DNA of 49,535 nt. Source: Paenacidovorax caeni (GTDB lineage Bacteria; Pseudomonadota; Gammaproteobacteria; Burkholderiales; Burkholderiaceae_C). The stretch is from positions 1 through 49,535 of the forward strand of contig NZ_CYIG01000026.1 of assembly GCF_001298675.1 (NCBI RefSeq), read 5' to 3'. Positions 33,397-42,034 of the stretch are shown one piece after another. Position 1 is the first letter of the stretch. The number at the start of each line of letters is the position of its first letter. The position numbers and the translations under genes are program-made. The notes beneath the pieces are model-generated. The model was given only the letters and a program-made list of their open reading frames with translations. It did not search any database and was not told the DNA's origin.

Positions 33397-34301
33397 CCTC
33401 GCCCACCGCTACGCCGTCCCCCTCCTGGCTCGGGGAATTTCTCTTGCTCTCTGCCCTGTGGGGCGCATCTTTCCTGTTCATGCGCCTGGGCGCGGCAGAG
33501 TTCGGCCCGCTGCCCACCGCCGGGCTGCGCGTGGCTTTGGCCGCGGCGTTTCTCCTGCCCATCCTGCTGCGCCAAGGGCAGTGGCCAGCGCTGCGCCGGC
33601 ACTGGCGGCCGATTCTGTTCGCCGGACTGATCAATTCGGCCATTCCGTTCGCTTTGTTCGCCTGGGCCGTCCTGCACATCGCTACAGGGTTGACTTCGAT
33701 CCTGAATGCCACGGTGCCACTGTTCGGGGCCCTTGTGGCCTGGGCCTGGCTCGGCGACCGCATCAACCGGCTGCGCTGGCTCGGCCTGGCACTGGGCTTC
33801 ATCGGCGTGGCACTGCTGGCCTGGCGCGCACCCGGGGGCGTCAGCGCCGGGGGCAGCCACGCGGGCTGGGCCCTGTTGGCCTGCCTGCTGGCCTCTACCT
33901 GCTACGCAGTGGCCGCCAGCTACACGCGGCGCTATCTGACGGGCGTGCCCGCCCTGGCATCGGCCACGGGCAGCCTGCTGGGCGCGGCCCTGGTACTGGC
34001 GCTGCCCACCCTGTGGTTCTGGCCGGCCACCACGCCGGGGCTGCGTGCCTGGGGGGCGGTGGCTGCCATTGCGGTGTTGTGTACAGGCATCGCATACATC
34101 ATGTACTTTCGCCTGATCGCACGTGTCGGCTCCAGCCGCGCCCTGGCCGTGACGTTTCTGGCTCCCGTGTTCGCCGTCCTCTACGGCATGCTGTTTCTAG
34201 GGGAACACGTTACGCCGTGGATGCTGGGGTGCGGGCTGGTCATCGTCTGCGGCACGCTGCTTTCCACCGGATTGATGACCTTGCGCACCGGGGCGCGCTG
34301 A
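33393..34301 (+). CDS. EamA/DMT-superfamily transporter (coupled to ogt)
   Basis: A 302-residue protein with ten predicted helices in two EamA halves (LLLSALWGASFLFMRLGAAE; then ACLLASTCYAVAASYTRRYL and PVFAVLYGMLFLGEHVTPWM). DMT proteins export amino acids, metabolites or drugs; the substrate is not readable. The start overlaps the ogt stop (ATGA), indicating co-translation with the alkylation-repair genes. Whether it exports alkylating compounds or the linkage is incidental is unknown. Confidence 0.9.
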   Translation: MTSPTATPSPSWLGEFLLLSALWGASFLFMRLGAAEFGPLPTAGLRVALAAAFLLPILLRQGQWPALRRHWRPILFAGLINSAIPFALFAWAVLHIATGLTSILNATVPLFGALVAWAWLGDRINRLRWLGLALGFIGVALLAWRAPGGVSAGGSHAGWALLACLLASTCYAVAASYTRRYLTGVPALASATGSLLGAALVLALPTLWFWPATTPGLRAWGAVAAIAVLCTGIAYIMYFRLIARVGSSRALAVTFLAPVFAVLYGMLFLGEHVTPWMLGCGLVIVCGTLLSTGLMTLRTGAR

Positions 34302-34376
34302 TTTTTTTCGTCAAGCCGTGCATGCACCAAGCCGCGTTGCGGTGCAGGCTGCGTAGGCGCCCCTACACTTATTGCC

Positions 34377-37300
34377 ATGGACATGGCATGGGCGAGGCAA
34401 TGGTGGCAGCGGCTGGCCACGCGGTGGCGCGGTGCGCCCTGCGCGGACGCAGGCACGCGCTCACAGGGGCGCGAGCAGGCGCTTTTGCTGGCCATGCAGG
34501 CTCTGGGTTGCGGCTACTGGGAGTGGAACCTGGGCACCCGGCAACTGCGCTTCGAGGGCGAGTTCTTCCGCCAGTTCGGCGTCTACGAACAGCCCGCTGA
34601 GACCGTCCAGGCCTATTGGGACAGTCTGCGCCATCCTGATGACGCCGCGCACTTGCGCCCCTACATTGCCAGTGCCCGTGCCGGTGCCGTGGAGCTGTTT
34701 GAGTCAGAGTGCCGGATACGCGACCTGGACGGCCAGTGGCACTGGGTACTTTCGCGCGGGCATGTGGTAGAGCGCGACACCGAGGGGCGCCCCCTGCGCT
34801 TCGCGGGCATGACGCAGGACGTGACGCAGCAGCGCGCGGACAAGGAAATCCTGCGTGCATCGGAGGCCAAGTCCTCTGCCATCTACCAGATGCTGCCCGA
34901 TCCCGCGGGCATTTCCCGGCAATCGGACGGATGCTACGTTGACGTCAATGCCGCCTTCTGCGCGCTGCTCGGGCGCCCGCGCGATGCCTGGCTGGGCCGG
35001 ACTTCGACGGAGATGGGCATTTGGGCAACCCCGCACGAACGCGAGCGCCTGCTTCAAGCACTGCAGCGCGATGGCCATGTCACCAGTCTGCCGCTGGTGG
35101 CGCGCAGTGGCGATCGGCTGGTGCCGGGCCTGATGTCGGCCCAGCCGCTGAAGCTCGACGGCGAGGACTGCCTGGTCTTTGTCTTTCACGACATGACCCA
35201 GGAGCAGCGCACACGCGACGAGTTGTTGGCCGTCAACGGACTGCTCCAGCAAGCGGGCCGCCTGGCACGCCTGGGCGCCTGGGAGGATGCGCCAGGGCAA
35301 GGAATCGTCTACTGGTCCGACGTGTGCTACGAAATCCACGGCCTGCCCAAGGGGGCGCCGCTGCCGCGCAACTACATCGATACCTACGTTGCCCCGCCCT
35401 GGCGCGAGGCCATGCGGGCCAAATTCCTGGAATGCATCCGCCACGGTATCGACTGGAACATCGTGATGCAGGTGGTGCGCGCCGACGGCGAGTGGGTCTG
35501 GGTGCGTGCGCGTGGCGAGCCTGTGGTCGAAAACGGGCGCCTGGCGCGCGTACGCGGCGTGATGCAGGACATCGACGAAGCCAAGCGCGCCGAGGAACAG
35601 CTGCGCCAGTCCGAGGAGCATTTCGCGCGCATCTTCCAGCTGGTGGACCAGCCCATGGGCATGGTGCGGCGCAGCGATGGCCGCTACCAGATCGTCAACC
35701 CCGCCTGGGAAGCGCTCACTGGCATCACACAGGACGAGGCCCTGGGCCGCAATGCGCTGGAGCTGGGCCTGTTCGCCCCCGGGGACCGGGCGGACATGCT
35801 CGCCGCCATGGCGTCCAACGGCCAGCTCAGCGACTACGAAATCACGCTGACTGCGCGCGACGGCACGCGGCGCACCGTGCTGCAGTCCCTGCGCGAAGTG
35901 GACTACTACGGCGAACCCAGCTGGCTGTTCTCGGCGCACGACATCACCGAGCGCAAGCGCAACGAAGAACGCGTACGCGAGCGCGAGGAACTGCTCTCAC
36001 TCACCGTATCCGCTGCGTCCCTGGGCCTGTGGGACTGGGATTTGCACATGGGCCTGATCAGCGGCGACGCACGCTGGCGCGCCATGACCGGCCGGCAGGC
36101 CAGCGCTTCGCTCGGCTGGAGCGCTGGCCTGGCACCGGAAGACATCGAGCGTGTGCAGGCCGAGGTGCAGCGCCATGCGGGCGCGCCGGCCACCCCGTTC
36201 GACGTGACCTGGCGCGTGGCTTTGCCCCAGGGCGGCGCGCGCTGGATCCGCAACATGGGCAAGATCGTCGGCCACGACGCCCAGGGTCAGCCCGCGCGCA
36301 TGCTGGGGGTGAGCCTGGACGTCACGCGCCAGCGCGAGCAACAGGAGCAGCTGCAGCGCCTGGCGCACTTCGATGCCCTCACCGGCCTGCCCAATCGCGT
36401 GCAACTGGCGCAGCGCCTGCAAGACACCATGGAAAAGGCGCGTGCCAACGGTACGCAGTTGGGCGTGGCCTACCTTGACCTGGACGGGTTCAAGCCCGTG
36501 AACGACAAGCTAGGCCACGGTGCGGGCGACCGCCTGCTGGTGATCGTGGCCGCGCGGCTGACCCGCGCGCTGCGCCCCACGGACTGCGTGGCACGCCTGG
36601 GTGGAGACGAGTTCGTCATCCTGCTGCCCGACCTGAAGACGCGCGAGGGCTGCGAGCAAAAGCTCCGGCAGCTCATGGCCCACATATCGGCGCCGTATAC
36701 GCTAGAGGCCGAGCGCGTTGGCATCACCGCCAGCATTGGCTACACCCTGTACCCCGAGGACGACGCCGACGCCGACACCCTGCTGCGCCACGCTGACCAG
36801 GCCATGTACCAGGCCAAGCAGAACGGACGCAACCGCTTCCACGGTTTCGACGCCATCCTGGCGCGCAGCCAGCGCGAGCAGCATATCCAGATCCAGCGGC
36901 TGGGCCAGGCGCTGGAGCACGGTGAGTTCACGCTGTACCTGCAGCCGCAGGTGGACATGGACAGCGGCGCAGTGGTGGGTGCGGAGTGCCTGGTGCGCTG
37001 GCGCCACCCGCAAGAGGGGGTGCTGGCACCTGGCGCTTTTCTGCCGGCCCTGGAGGGCACGGAACTGGAGATTCCGTTCGGGGAATGGGTGTTTGCCGAA
37101 GCGCTGCGCTGCATTGCCACACTGCGGCGCCAGGGCCTGGCGCTGCCGCTGGGCATCAACATCGCCGCCCGGCATCTGCAGCAGCCGGGCTTTGCACGCT
37201 GGATCTTGGGCTGCCTGGACAGCCACCCAGACGCTCCGGCCGCGCTGGTCAAGCTGGAGATCACCGAGAGCGCGGCGCTGTACGACGTGGAGCACGTCGC

Positions 37301-37679
37301 CGCGGAGTTGGCGCAACTGCGTGCGCAGGGCATCACGGTGGCGCTGGACGACTTTGGCACCGGGTACTCGTCCCTGACCTACCTGCGCCGCCTGCCCATG
37401 GACACCCTGAAGATCGACCAGAGCTTCGTGCGCGACATGCTGGTGGATCCGGGCGACTTGGCCATCGTCCAGGGCGTGATCGGCCTGGCGCGCTCCTTCG
37501 GCCTCGGCGTGATTGCCGAGGGCGTGGAAACTGCGCAACAGGGCCAGCGGCTGCAGCAGCTGGGCTGCCCCCTGGCCCAGGGCTACTACATCGCCCGGCC
37601 TATGCCGCTGGAAGATTTTGTCCACTGGGTGGCGCACTGGAAACTGCCCGCGGGCTGGCAGGCAGAAACACCAACCTGA
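34377..37679 (+). CDS. Multi-PAS GGDEF-EAL protein
   Basis: A 1100-residue soluble protein without membrane helices. Four or so PAS/PAC sensory repeats fill residues about 30-660 (with PAC ends such as RFAGMTQDVTQQRADKE, RVRGVMQDIDEAKRAEEQ and RMLGVSLDVTRQREQQ). A GGDEF domain (about 670-835) has an intact RLGGDEF near residue 741 and an RPTD inhibitory site five residues before it. An EAL domain (about 845-1090) carries ECL instead of EAL in VGAECLVRWRHP; the metal-binding glutamate is kept, as are KLEITES, DDFGTGYSS, KIDQSF and QGYYIARP. Both activities are therefore plausible. It likely integrates several cytosolic signals such as redox or oxygen. Monocistronic. Confidence 0.92.
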   Translation: MDMAWARQWWQRLATRWRGAPCADAGTRSQGREQALLLAMQALGCGYWEWNLGTRQLRFEGEFFRQFGVYEQPAETVQAYWDSLRHPDDAAHLRPYIASARAGAVELFESECRIRDLDGQWHWVLSRGHVVERDTEGRPLRFAGMTQDVTQQRADKEILRASEAKSSAIYQMLPDPAGISRQSDGCYVDVNAAFCALLGRPRDAWLGRTSTEMGIWATPHERERLLQALQRDGHVTSLPLVARSGDRLVPGLMSAQPLKLDGEDCLVFVFHDMTQEQRTRDELLAVNGLLQQAGRLARLGAWEDAPGQGIVYWSDVCYEIHGLPKGAPLPRNYIDTYVAPPWREAMRAKFLECIRHGIDWNIVMQVVRADGEWVWVRARGEPVVENGRLARVRGVMQDIDEAKRAEEQLRQSEEHFARIFQLVDQPMGMVRRSDGRYQIVNPAWEALTGITQDEALGRNALELGLFAPGDRADMLAAMASNGQLSDYEITLTARDGTRRTVLQSLREVDYYGEPSWLFSAHDITERKRNEERVREREELLSLTVSAASLGLWDWDLHMGLISGDARWRAMTGRQASASLGWSAGLAPEDIERVQAEVQRHAGAPATPFDVTWRVALPQGGARWIRNMGKIVGHDAQGQPARMLGVSLDVTRQREQQEQLQRLAHFDALTGLPNRVQLAQRLQDTMEKARANGTQLGVAYLDLDGFKPVNDKLGHGAGDRLLVIVAARLTRALRPTDCVARLGGDEFVILLPDLKTREGCEQKLRQLMAHISAPYTLEAERVGITASIGYTLYPEDDADADTLLRHADQAMYQAKQNGRNRFHGFDAILARSQREQHIQIQRLGQALEHGEFTLYLQPQVDMDSGAVVGAECLVRWRHPQEGVLAPGAFLPALEGTELEIPFGEWVFAEALRCIATLRRQGLALPLGINIAARHLQQPGFARWILGCLDSHPDAPAALVKLEITESAALYDVEHVAAELAQLRAQGITVALDDFGTGYSSLTYLRRLPMDTLKIDQSFVRDMLVDPGDLAIVQGVIGLARSFGLGVIAEGVETAQQGQRLQQLGCPLAQGYYIARPMPLEDFVHWVAHWKLPAGWQAETPT

Positions 37680-37822
37680 GCGGCTGCGCCGCTTCCCCCC
37701 GCTCTCGCAGTGCTGCGCGCTGCGGGCAAGGGGACGCATGCTCAGCGCGGCGCGGCCGGCTGAGGCCCTTGCGCGGCGTGCGCTGGCCTGGGCTGCGCCG
37801 GGCTCACAGGGGCGCCATGGAT
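37676..37822 (+). repeat. Family B repeat, copy 1 (plus orientation)
   Basis: Starts at CTGAGCGGCTGCGCCGCTTC, with CCCCCCGCTCTCGC and later GGCCCTTGCGCGGC, CCTGGGCTGCGCCGG and GCGCCATGG. It aligns over about 150 bases with the reverse complement of 41089-41245. It lies directly after the stop of the large GGDEF-EAL gene. Confidence 0.75.
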
Positions 37823-37836
37823 CACTGCAATACAAA

Positions 37837-37866
37837 AAACCCCACAGGCCTGTGCCTGTGGGGTTT
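37837..37866. terminator. Strong bidirectional intrinsic terminator
   Basis: AAACCCCACAGGC (37837-37849) pairs exactly with GCCTGTGGGGTTT (37854-37866) around loop CTGT, with flanking A- and T-rich bases. It serves the convergent GGDEF-EAL and prpE genes. Confidence 0.85.
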
Positions 37867-37873
37867 CAAGGAT

Positions 37874-37926
37874 TTTTGGGCCCTAGCCCTTATCTGGCAA
37901 GCGCTAGCAGCTCCTCTTTCAGGAGC
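37874..37926. repeat. Family A palindromic repeat, copy 5
   Basis: CCCTAGCCCTTATCTGGC then AAGCGCTAGCAGCTCC, followed by a small GCTCCT/AGGAGC hairpin shared with copy 6. It lies 15 bases from the prpE stop, in a convergent gap. Confidence 0.8.
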
Positions 37927-37940
37927 AAACCAGCACCCTT

Positions 37941-39833
37941 TCAGCTGATCAGGTCCTTGATCTGCTGCAGCGCGGCCGGGTCTTCCATGGTGGTCAAGTC
38001 GCCCGGGTCGCGGCGCTCGGCCACGGCCTGCAGGGCGCGGCGCAGCAGCTTGCCACTGCGCGTCTTGGGCAGCACGGTGACGAAGTGCACCCGCGCCGGG
38101 CGTGCCACGGCGCCGAGCTGTCCGTCCACCACCTTCATGACTTCGGCCTCGAGCGCGGCGCGTGCCTCGGGCGTTTCCAGCCCGGTGGTGTTGCGCGGCA
38201 CGGCAAAGGCCAGGGCCACCTGGCCCTTGAGCTGGTCGGCCACACCGACCACAGCCACTTCAGCAATGTTGGCGTGCGAGGAAATGCATTCCTCGATTTC
38301 GCGCGTGCCCAGGCGGTGGCCGGCGACGTTGATCACGTCGTCGGTGCGGCCCAGAATGAAGTAGTAGCCATCGGCATCACGGATGCCCCAATCGAAGGTG
38401 CTGTAGATTAGGCGGCCCGGAATGCTCTTCCAGTAGGTGTTGACGAAGCGGTCGTCGTCACGCCACACGGTCTGCAGACAACCCGGGGGCAGCGGGCCCT
38501 CGATGGCGACCACGCCCTTCTGGTTCGGCACCGTAAGCTCTTCGCCGGTGGCTTCGTCGATCAGCTTGACGTTGTAGCCATACACCGCTTTGCCGGGGCT
38601 GCCGAAACGTGAGGGCTGCTGCTCCACGCCGTTGCACAGCGTCAGGATGGGCCAGCCGGTCTCGGTCTGCCAGTAGTTGTCGATGATGGGCACGTTGAGC
38701 GCACCGCTGATCCAGGTGGCCGTGGGCTCATCCAGCGGCTCGCCTGCCAGCCACAACGCCTTGAGGCTGGAAATGTCGTACTTGCTGAGGTACGCGGGGT
38801 CTTGCTTCTTCAGCACGCGCACTGCCGTGGGCGCCGAGAACATGTGAGTAACCTTGTACTTCTCCACGATGCTCCACCAGATGCCGGCGTCGGGCCGGAT
38901 GGGCAGGCCTTCGTACAGGATGGTGGTCATCCCGGCGATCAGCGGGCCGTAGATGATGTAGCTGTGGCCCACCACCCAGCCAATGTCACTGGTGCAGAAA
39001 TAGGTGTCACCCGGGTTGCCCTGGAAGATGTGGCGCATGCTCGACGCAAGCGCCACGGTGTAGCCGCCAGTGTCGCGCTGCACGCCCTTGGGCTTGCCGG
39101 TGGTACCGCTGGTGTAGAGCGTGTAGCTGGGCTGGGTGGACTCGATCCACACGCAGGGCACCAGCGTGTCCATGTGCGATGCGCGCAGGGTGGCCCAGTC
39201 GTGGTCGCGTCCAGCGCGCAGGCTGGCCGGGGCCAGGCCGCGGTTCACCATGAGCACGGCGGCAGGCTTGTGCGCCGAGAGCTCGATAGCGTCGTCGAGC
39301 AGCGGCTTGTAAGGCACCACCTTGCCGCCGCGCGAACCGGCGTCAGCGCTGACGATGACCACCGGCTGCGCATCCTCGATGCGCGTGGCCAGCGACGACG
39401 AGGCGAAACCGCCGAACACCACCGAATGGATGGCGCCGATGCGCGTACAGGCCAGCATAGCGAACGCGGCCTCGGCAATCATCGGCATGTAGATCAGCAC
39501 GCGGTCGCCCTGCTTCACGCCCAGTGCCTGCAGGCAGGCTGCCATGCGCTGCACTTCCTGGTGCAGCTCGGCGTAGCTGTAGGCGCGCTCAGTGTTGGTT
39601 TCGGTCGAAATGGCGACCAACGCGTTCTGCTGACCACGCGCAGCCAGGTGGCGGTCCACCGCGTTGTGGCACAGGTTGGTGGTGCCGCCCACAAACCACT
39701 TGGCGAACGGCGGGTTGCTGTAGTCGCAAACTTGCTGGGGTGGCGTCTGCCAGTCGATCAGGCGGGCCTGCTCGGCCCAGAAGGCGTCGCGCTCGTCAAT
39801 CGAGCGCCGGTGGAAGTCGGCGTAGTGCGGCAT
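37941..39833 (-). CDS. prpE: Propionyl-CoA synthetase (propionate--CoA ligase)
   Basis: A 630-residue acyl-CoA synthetase of the PrpE type (MPHYADFHRRSIDERDAFWA), activating propionate, and probably acetate, with ATP and CoA via an acyl-adenylate. The P-loop-like A3 motif YTLYTSGTTGKPKGVQRDTG, the A5 region DNYWQTETGWPI, the hinge in GRTDDVINVAGHRLGTREIE and the A10 motif RSGKLLRR with the catalytic, acetylation-regulated lysine are all present. AAGGAG lies ten bases upstream of the start. It sits alone, downstream of pfkA on the same strand; the 106-base gap contains an AT-rich stretch suited to a promoter. Confidence 0.93.
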   Translation of the reverse strand: MPHYADFHRRSIDERDAFWAEQARLIDWQTPPQQVCDYSNPPFAKWFVGGTTNLCHNAVDRHLAARGQQNALVAISTETNTERAYSYAELHQEVQRMAACLQALGVKQGDRVLIYMPMIAEAAFAMLACTRIGAIHSVVFGGFASSSLATRIEDAQPVVIVSADAGSRGGKVVPYKPLLDDAIELSAHKPAAVLMVNRGLAPASLRAGRDHDWATLRASHMDTLVPCVWIESTQPSYTLYTSGTTGKPKGVQRDTGGYTVALASSMRHIFQGNPGDTYFCTSDIGWVVGHSYIIYGPLIAGMTTILYEGLPIRPDAGIWWSIVEKYKVTHMFSAPTAVRVLKKQDPAYLSKYDISSLKALWLAGEPLDEPTATWISGALNVPIIDNYWQTETGWPILTLCNGVEQQPSRFGSPGKAVYGYNVKLIDEATGEELTVPNQKGVVAIEGPLPPGCLQTVWRDDDRFVNTYWKSIPGRLIYSTFDWGIRDADGYYFILGRTDDVINVAGHRLGTREIEECISSHANIAEVAVVGVADQLKGQVALAFAVPRNTTGLETPEARAALEAEVMKVVDGQLGAVARPARVHFVTVLPKTRSGKLLRRALQAVAERRDPGDLTTMEDPAALQQIKDLIS

Positions 39834-39879
39834 GGTGGGGGTCTCCTTGGGCCTCTGTCCGTCCCGAGGACAGGCAATC

Positions 39880-39900
39880 TGAATTCATAATTATTCATGA
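39880..39900 (-). promoter_or_regulatory. AT-rich candidate promoter region of prpE
   Basis: The otherwise GC-rich gap between pfkA and prpE holds an island around ATAATTAT (a perfect 8-base palindrome) that could supply a -10 element or an operator for prpE. No confident -35 was seen. Confidence 0.3.
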
Positions 39901-39939
39901 CGGCCTTGCGGGAATCTGACGGCGCCAGCATCCCCCAGC

Positions 39940-41061
39940 TCAGTCGCCCAGCGCAATCCCCAGGTCGCGCGCCGTCTGCAGCGTGTCACCGTCGAGCGGC
40001 ACGCCCTTCATGCGCCCGGCCACCTCGGCCAGCGGCACATATTCCACATTCGGGAACGCCAGCGACACCATCACGCCCGAAAGCCCGCTCTCCAGCGCAC
40101 GCACGGCCGCCGCACCGAAGCGCAGCGCGGCAAGCCGGTCGAAGGCTGTGGGCGAACCGCCGCGCAGCAGATGCCCGAGCACCACCACGCGCGCATCTTT
40201 GCCGGTGGCCCGGGCCAGCTCGCGCGCCACCTGCTCGCCCATGCCGCCAAGCCGTTCAGCGTGGCCGGCCTCGGCGGGCGCCATGAGCGCGCGTTCGCCC
40301 GCGCGGGGAAACGCCCCTTCGGCCACGACGACGATGGAATACATGCGCCCCAGCGCGTCCCGGTTGCGTACCTTGGCTACTACGCCTGCCAGATCGAACG
40401 GGATCTCCGGCAGCAAAATGGCATGCGCGCCCCCGGCAATGCCCGCGTGCAGCGCGATCCAGCCTGCGTAGCGCCCCATCACCTCCACCACCATGATGCG
40501 CTGGTGGCTCTCGGCCGTGCTGTGCAGGCGGTCCAGGCATTCGGTGGCAAACGACACCGCGGTGTCGAAGCCGAAGGTGGTGACCGTCTTGTCCAGGTCG
40601 TTGTCGATGGTCTTGGGCACGCCCACCACACGCAAGCCCTTGCGCCCCAGTTCATGGGCGATGGCGAGCGAGCCGTCCCCGCCCACGGTGACCAGGGCGT
40701 CGATGCCCTCGCGGGCGAAAGCGGCCAACAACTCGTCCGAGCGGTCGGTCTCGCGCAGGCTGCCGTCGGGCTGGCGCACCGGGAACTGGAACGGGTTGCC
40801 CTTGTTGGTGGTTCCCAGGATGGTGCCGCCCAGGTGCGCAATACCGCGCACGCGCTCGTGTGTCAGCGCAACCAAGCCCCCCTGCGGGTAGCGTTCGGGC
40901 AGCAGCAGGCCGTTGTAGCCATCGCGGATGCCCACGCATTCCCAGCCCCGGCGCGTGGCCGCCGACACGGTCGCGCGGATCACGGCGTTCAGGCCCGGAG
41001 CGTCGCCGCCGCCGGTGCTGATGGCTAAGCGGCGGATGGGTGCGGTCGTCGGTGCGGTCAT
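39940..41061 (-). CDS. pfkA: 6-phosphofructokinase, probably ATP-dependent
   Basis: A 373-residue group A phosphofructokinase that phosphorylates fructose 6-phosphate. N-terminal ISTGGGDAPGLNAVIRA is canonical. The phosphoryl-donor motif is VGGDGSL (residues 127-131, glycine instead of the aspartate of PPi enzymes), while the later motif is PKTIDND (149-155, lysine as in PPi-type and clade X enzymes). The G plus K combination is known from ATP-dependent members of the long-chain clade, so ATP is the likely donor. GRYAGWIAL and LGHLLRGGSPTAFDR complete the active site. Many Comamonadaceae lack PFK, so its presence matters for glycolysis. ATG 41061 follows GAGAGGAAAG. Confidence 0.88.
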   Translation of the reverse strand: MTAPTTAPIRRLAISTGGGDAPGLNAVIRATVSAATRRGWECVGIRDGYNGLLLPERYPQGGLVALTHERVRGIAHLGGTILGTTNKGNPFQFPVRQPDGSLRETDRSDELLAAFAREGIDALVTVGGDGSLAIAHELGRKGLRVVGVPKTIDNDLDKTVTTFGFDTAVSFATECLDRLHSTAESHQRIMVVEVMGRYAGWIALHAGIAGGAHAILLPEIPFDLAGVVAKVRNRDALGRMYSIVVVAEGAFPRAGERALMAPAEAGHAERLGGMGEQVARELARATGKDARVVVLGHLLRGGSPTAFDRLAALRFGAAAVRALESGLSGVMVSLAFPNVEYVPLAEVAGRMKGVPLDGDTLQTARDLGIALGD

Positions 41062-41088
41062 GCCCTGCTTTCCTCTCTTTATCTCAGT

Positions 41089-41245
41089 TTTCCATGGCGC
41101 TGCGCGCCACCTGCATCGCATGAAACCGGCGCGGCCCAGGCGCGGGCAGCCGCGCAAGGGCCGCCCCGCCGCGCTGGCGTCGTCCCCCTGCCCGCCACGC
41201 ACAGCGTGGCGAGAGCGGGGGGAAGCCGCGCAGCGGCTCAGGGGG
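41089..41245 (-). repeat. Family B repeat, copy 2 (minus orientation)
   Basis: Reverse complement begins CTGAGCCGCTGCGCGGCTTC then CCCCCGCTCTCGCC and ends GCGCCATGG, matching the copy at 37676-37822. It fills the gap between pfkA and the isochorismatase-type gene. Confidence 0.75.
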
Positions 41246-41250
41246 GTGTT

Positions 41251-41853
41251 TCACTTCACAAGCCCCAGCATGTCCTTGAATGCCGGGTGCTCGCACGAGC
41301 GCAGCCACTCGAAGAGCACCATCTCGGTCGTCACCAGCTCGGCACCAGCACCGGCCAGGCGGTCAAAGGCGGCGTCGCGGTTGCGCTCGGTGCGCGAGCC
41401 GCAGGCGTCGGTCACCACCCACACGTCGAATTCATCCTCGACAAGCTGCAGCGCCGTCTGCAGCAGGCACACATGGGTTTCACAGCCAGCGATGACGATG
41501 GTCTGGCGCTCCGGCGCCTGGGCCTGGGGCTTTTGCAAGTGCTTGGGCAGGCTGCGCGCATTGCCGCCTTGCGGCTTGGCCGGCGGGCGCAGCCACTCGC
41601 CCAGGCCTTCTTCGGCGGCGCTGAAATGCATCTTGGCCAACGTCTTGTGGCACAAAGCGCGCAACGCCGCATCGTTGGGGCCGAGGCGCGAGGGATTCTG
41701 TTCCGTCCCCCACACCGGCATGTCAAGCAGCTGCGCCACCCGGGCCAGACGCAGCGCGTTGGCCAGCACGGCGGCGCCTTCGTGGATAGCGGGCATCAGG
41801 CGCTCCTGGTAGTCCACCAGAACGAGTTGGGATTCATCGGCGTCAAGCAGCAT
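41251..41853 (-). CDS. Isochorismatase-family cysteine hydrolase
   Basis: A 200-residue hydrolase of the isochorismatase/YcaC-like superfamily. The expected triad is D14 (LVLVDYQERLMPAI), K74 (LAKMHFSA) and C129 (GCETHVCLLQTAL). About 25 extra residues (roughly 90-115, proline/glutamine-rich) interrupt the usual fold before the cysteine strand. The substrate is unknown; relatives act on ureidoacrylate, nicotinamide or isochorismate, and this subgroup is generally uncharacterised. The ATG at 41853 is chosen. It ends six bases from a family B repeat and is divergent from the NlpC/P60 gene. Confidence 0.88.
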   Translation of the reverse strand: MLLDADESQLVLVDYQERLMPAIHEGAAVLANALRLARVAQLLDMPVWGTEQNPSRLGPNDAALRALCHKTLAKMHFSAAEEGLGEWLRPPAKPQGGNARSLPKHLQKPQAQAPERQTIVIAGCETHVCLLQTALQLVEDEFDVWVVTDACGSRTERNRDAAFDRLAGAGAELVTTEMVLFEWLRSCEHPAFKDMLGLVK

Positions 41854-42034
41854 GGAGATTCTTTCTTTCGCAAACGGGCAACAAGCGGCCATTGTCGCCC
41901 ACCCTGCCCCCACGCCGACGGGCGCTCACGGCCGCAGGAAAACCCTGGTAAGCCGGAACAGGGGGCCTGATGCATGTCAAATTTACGGACTGTTGTAATA
42001 GCCCTGGCAGCATGGCGTGGTAATCTCGCGCCCC

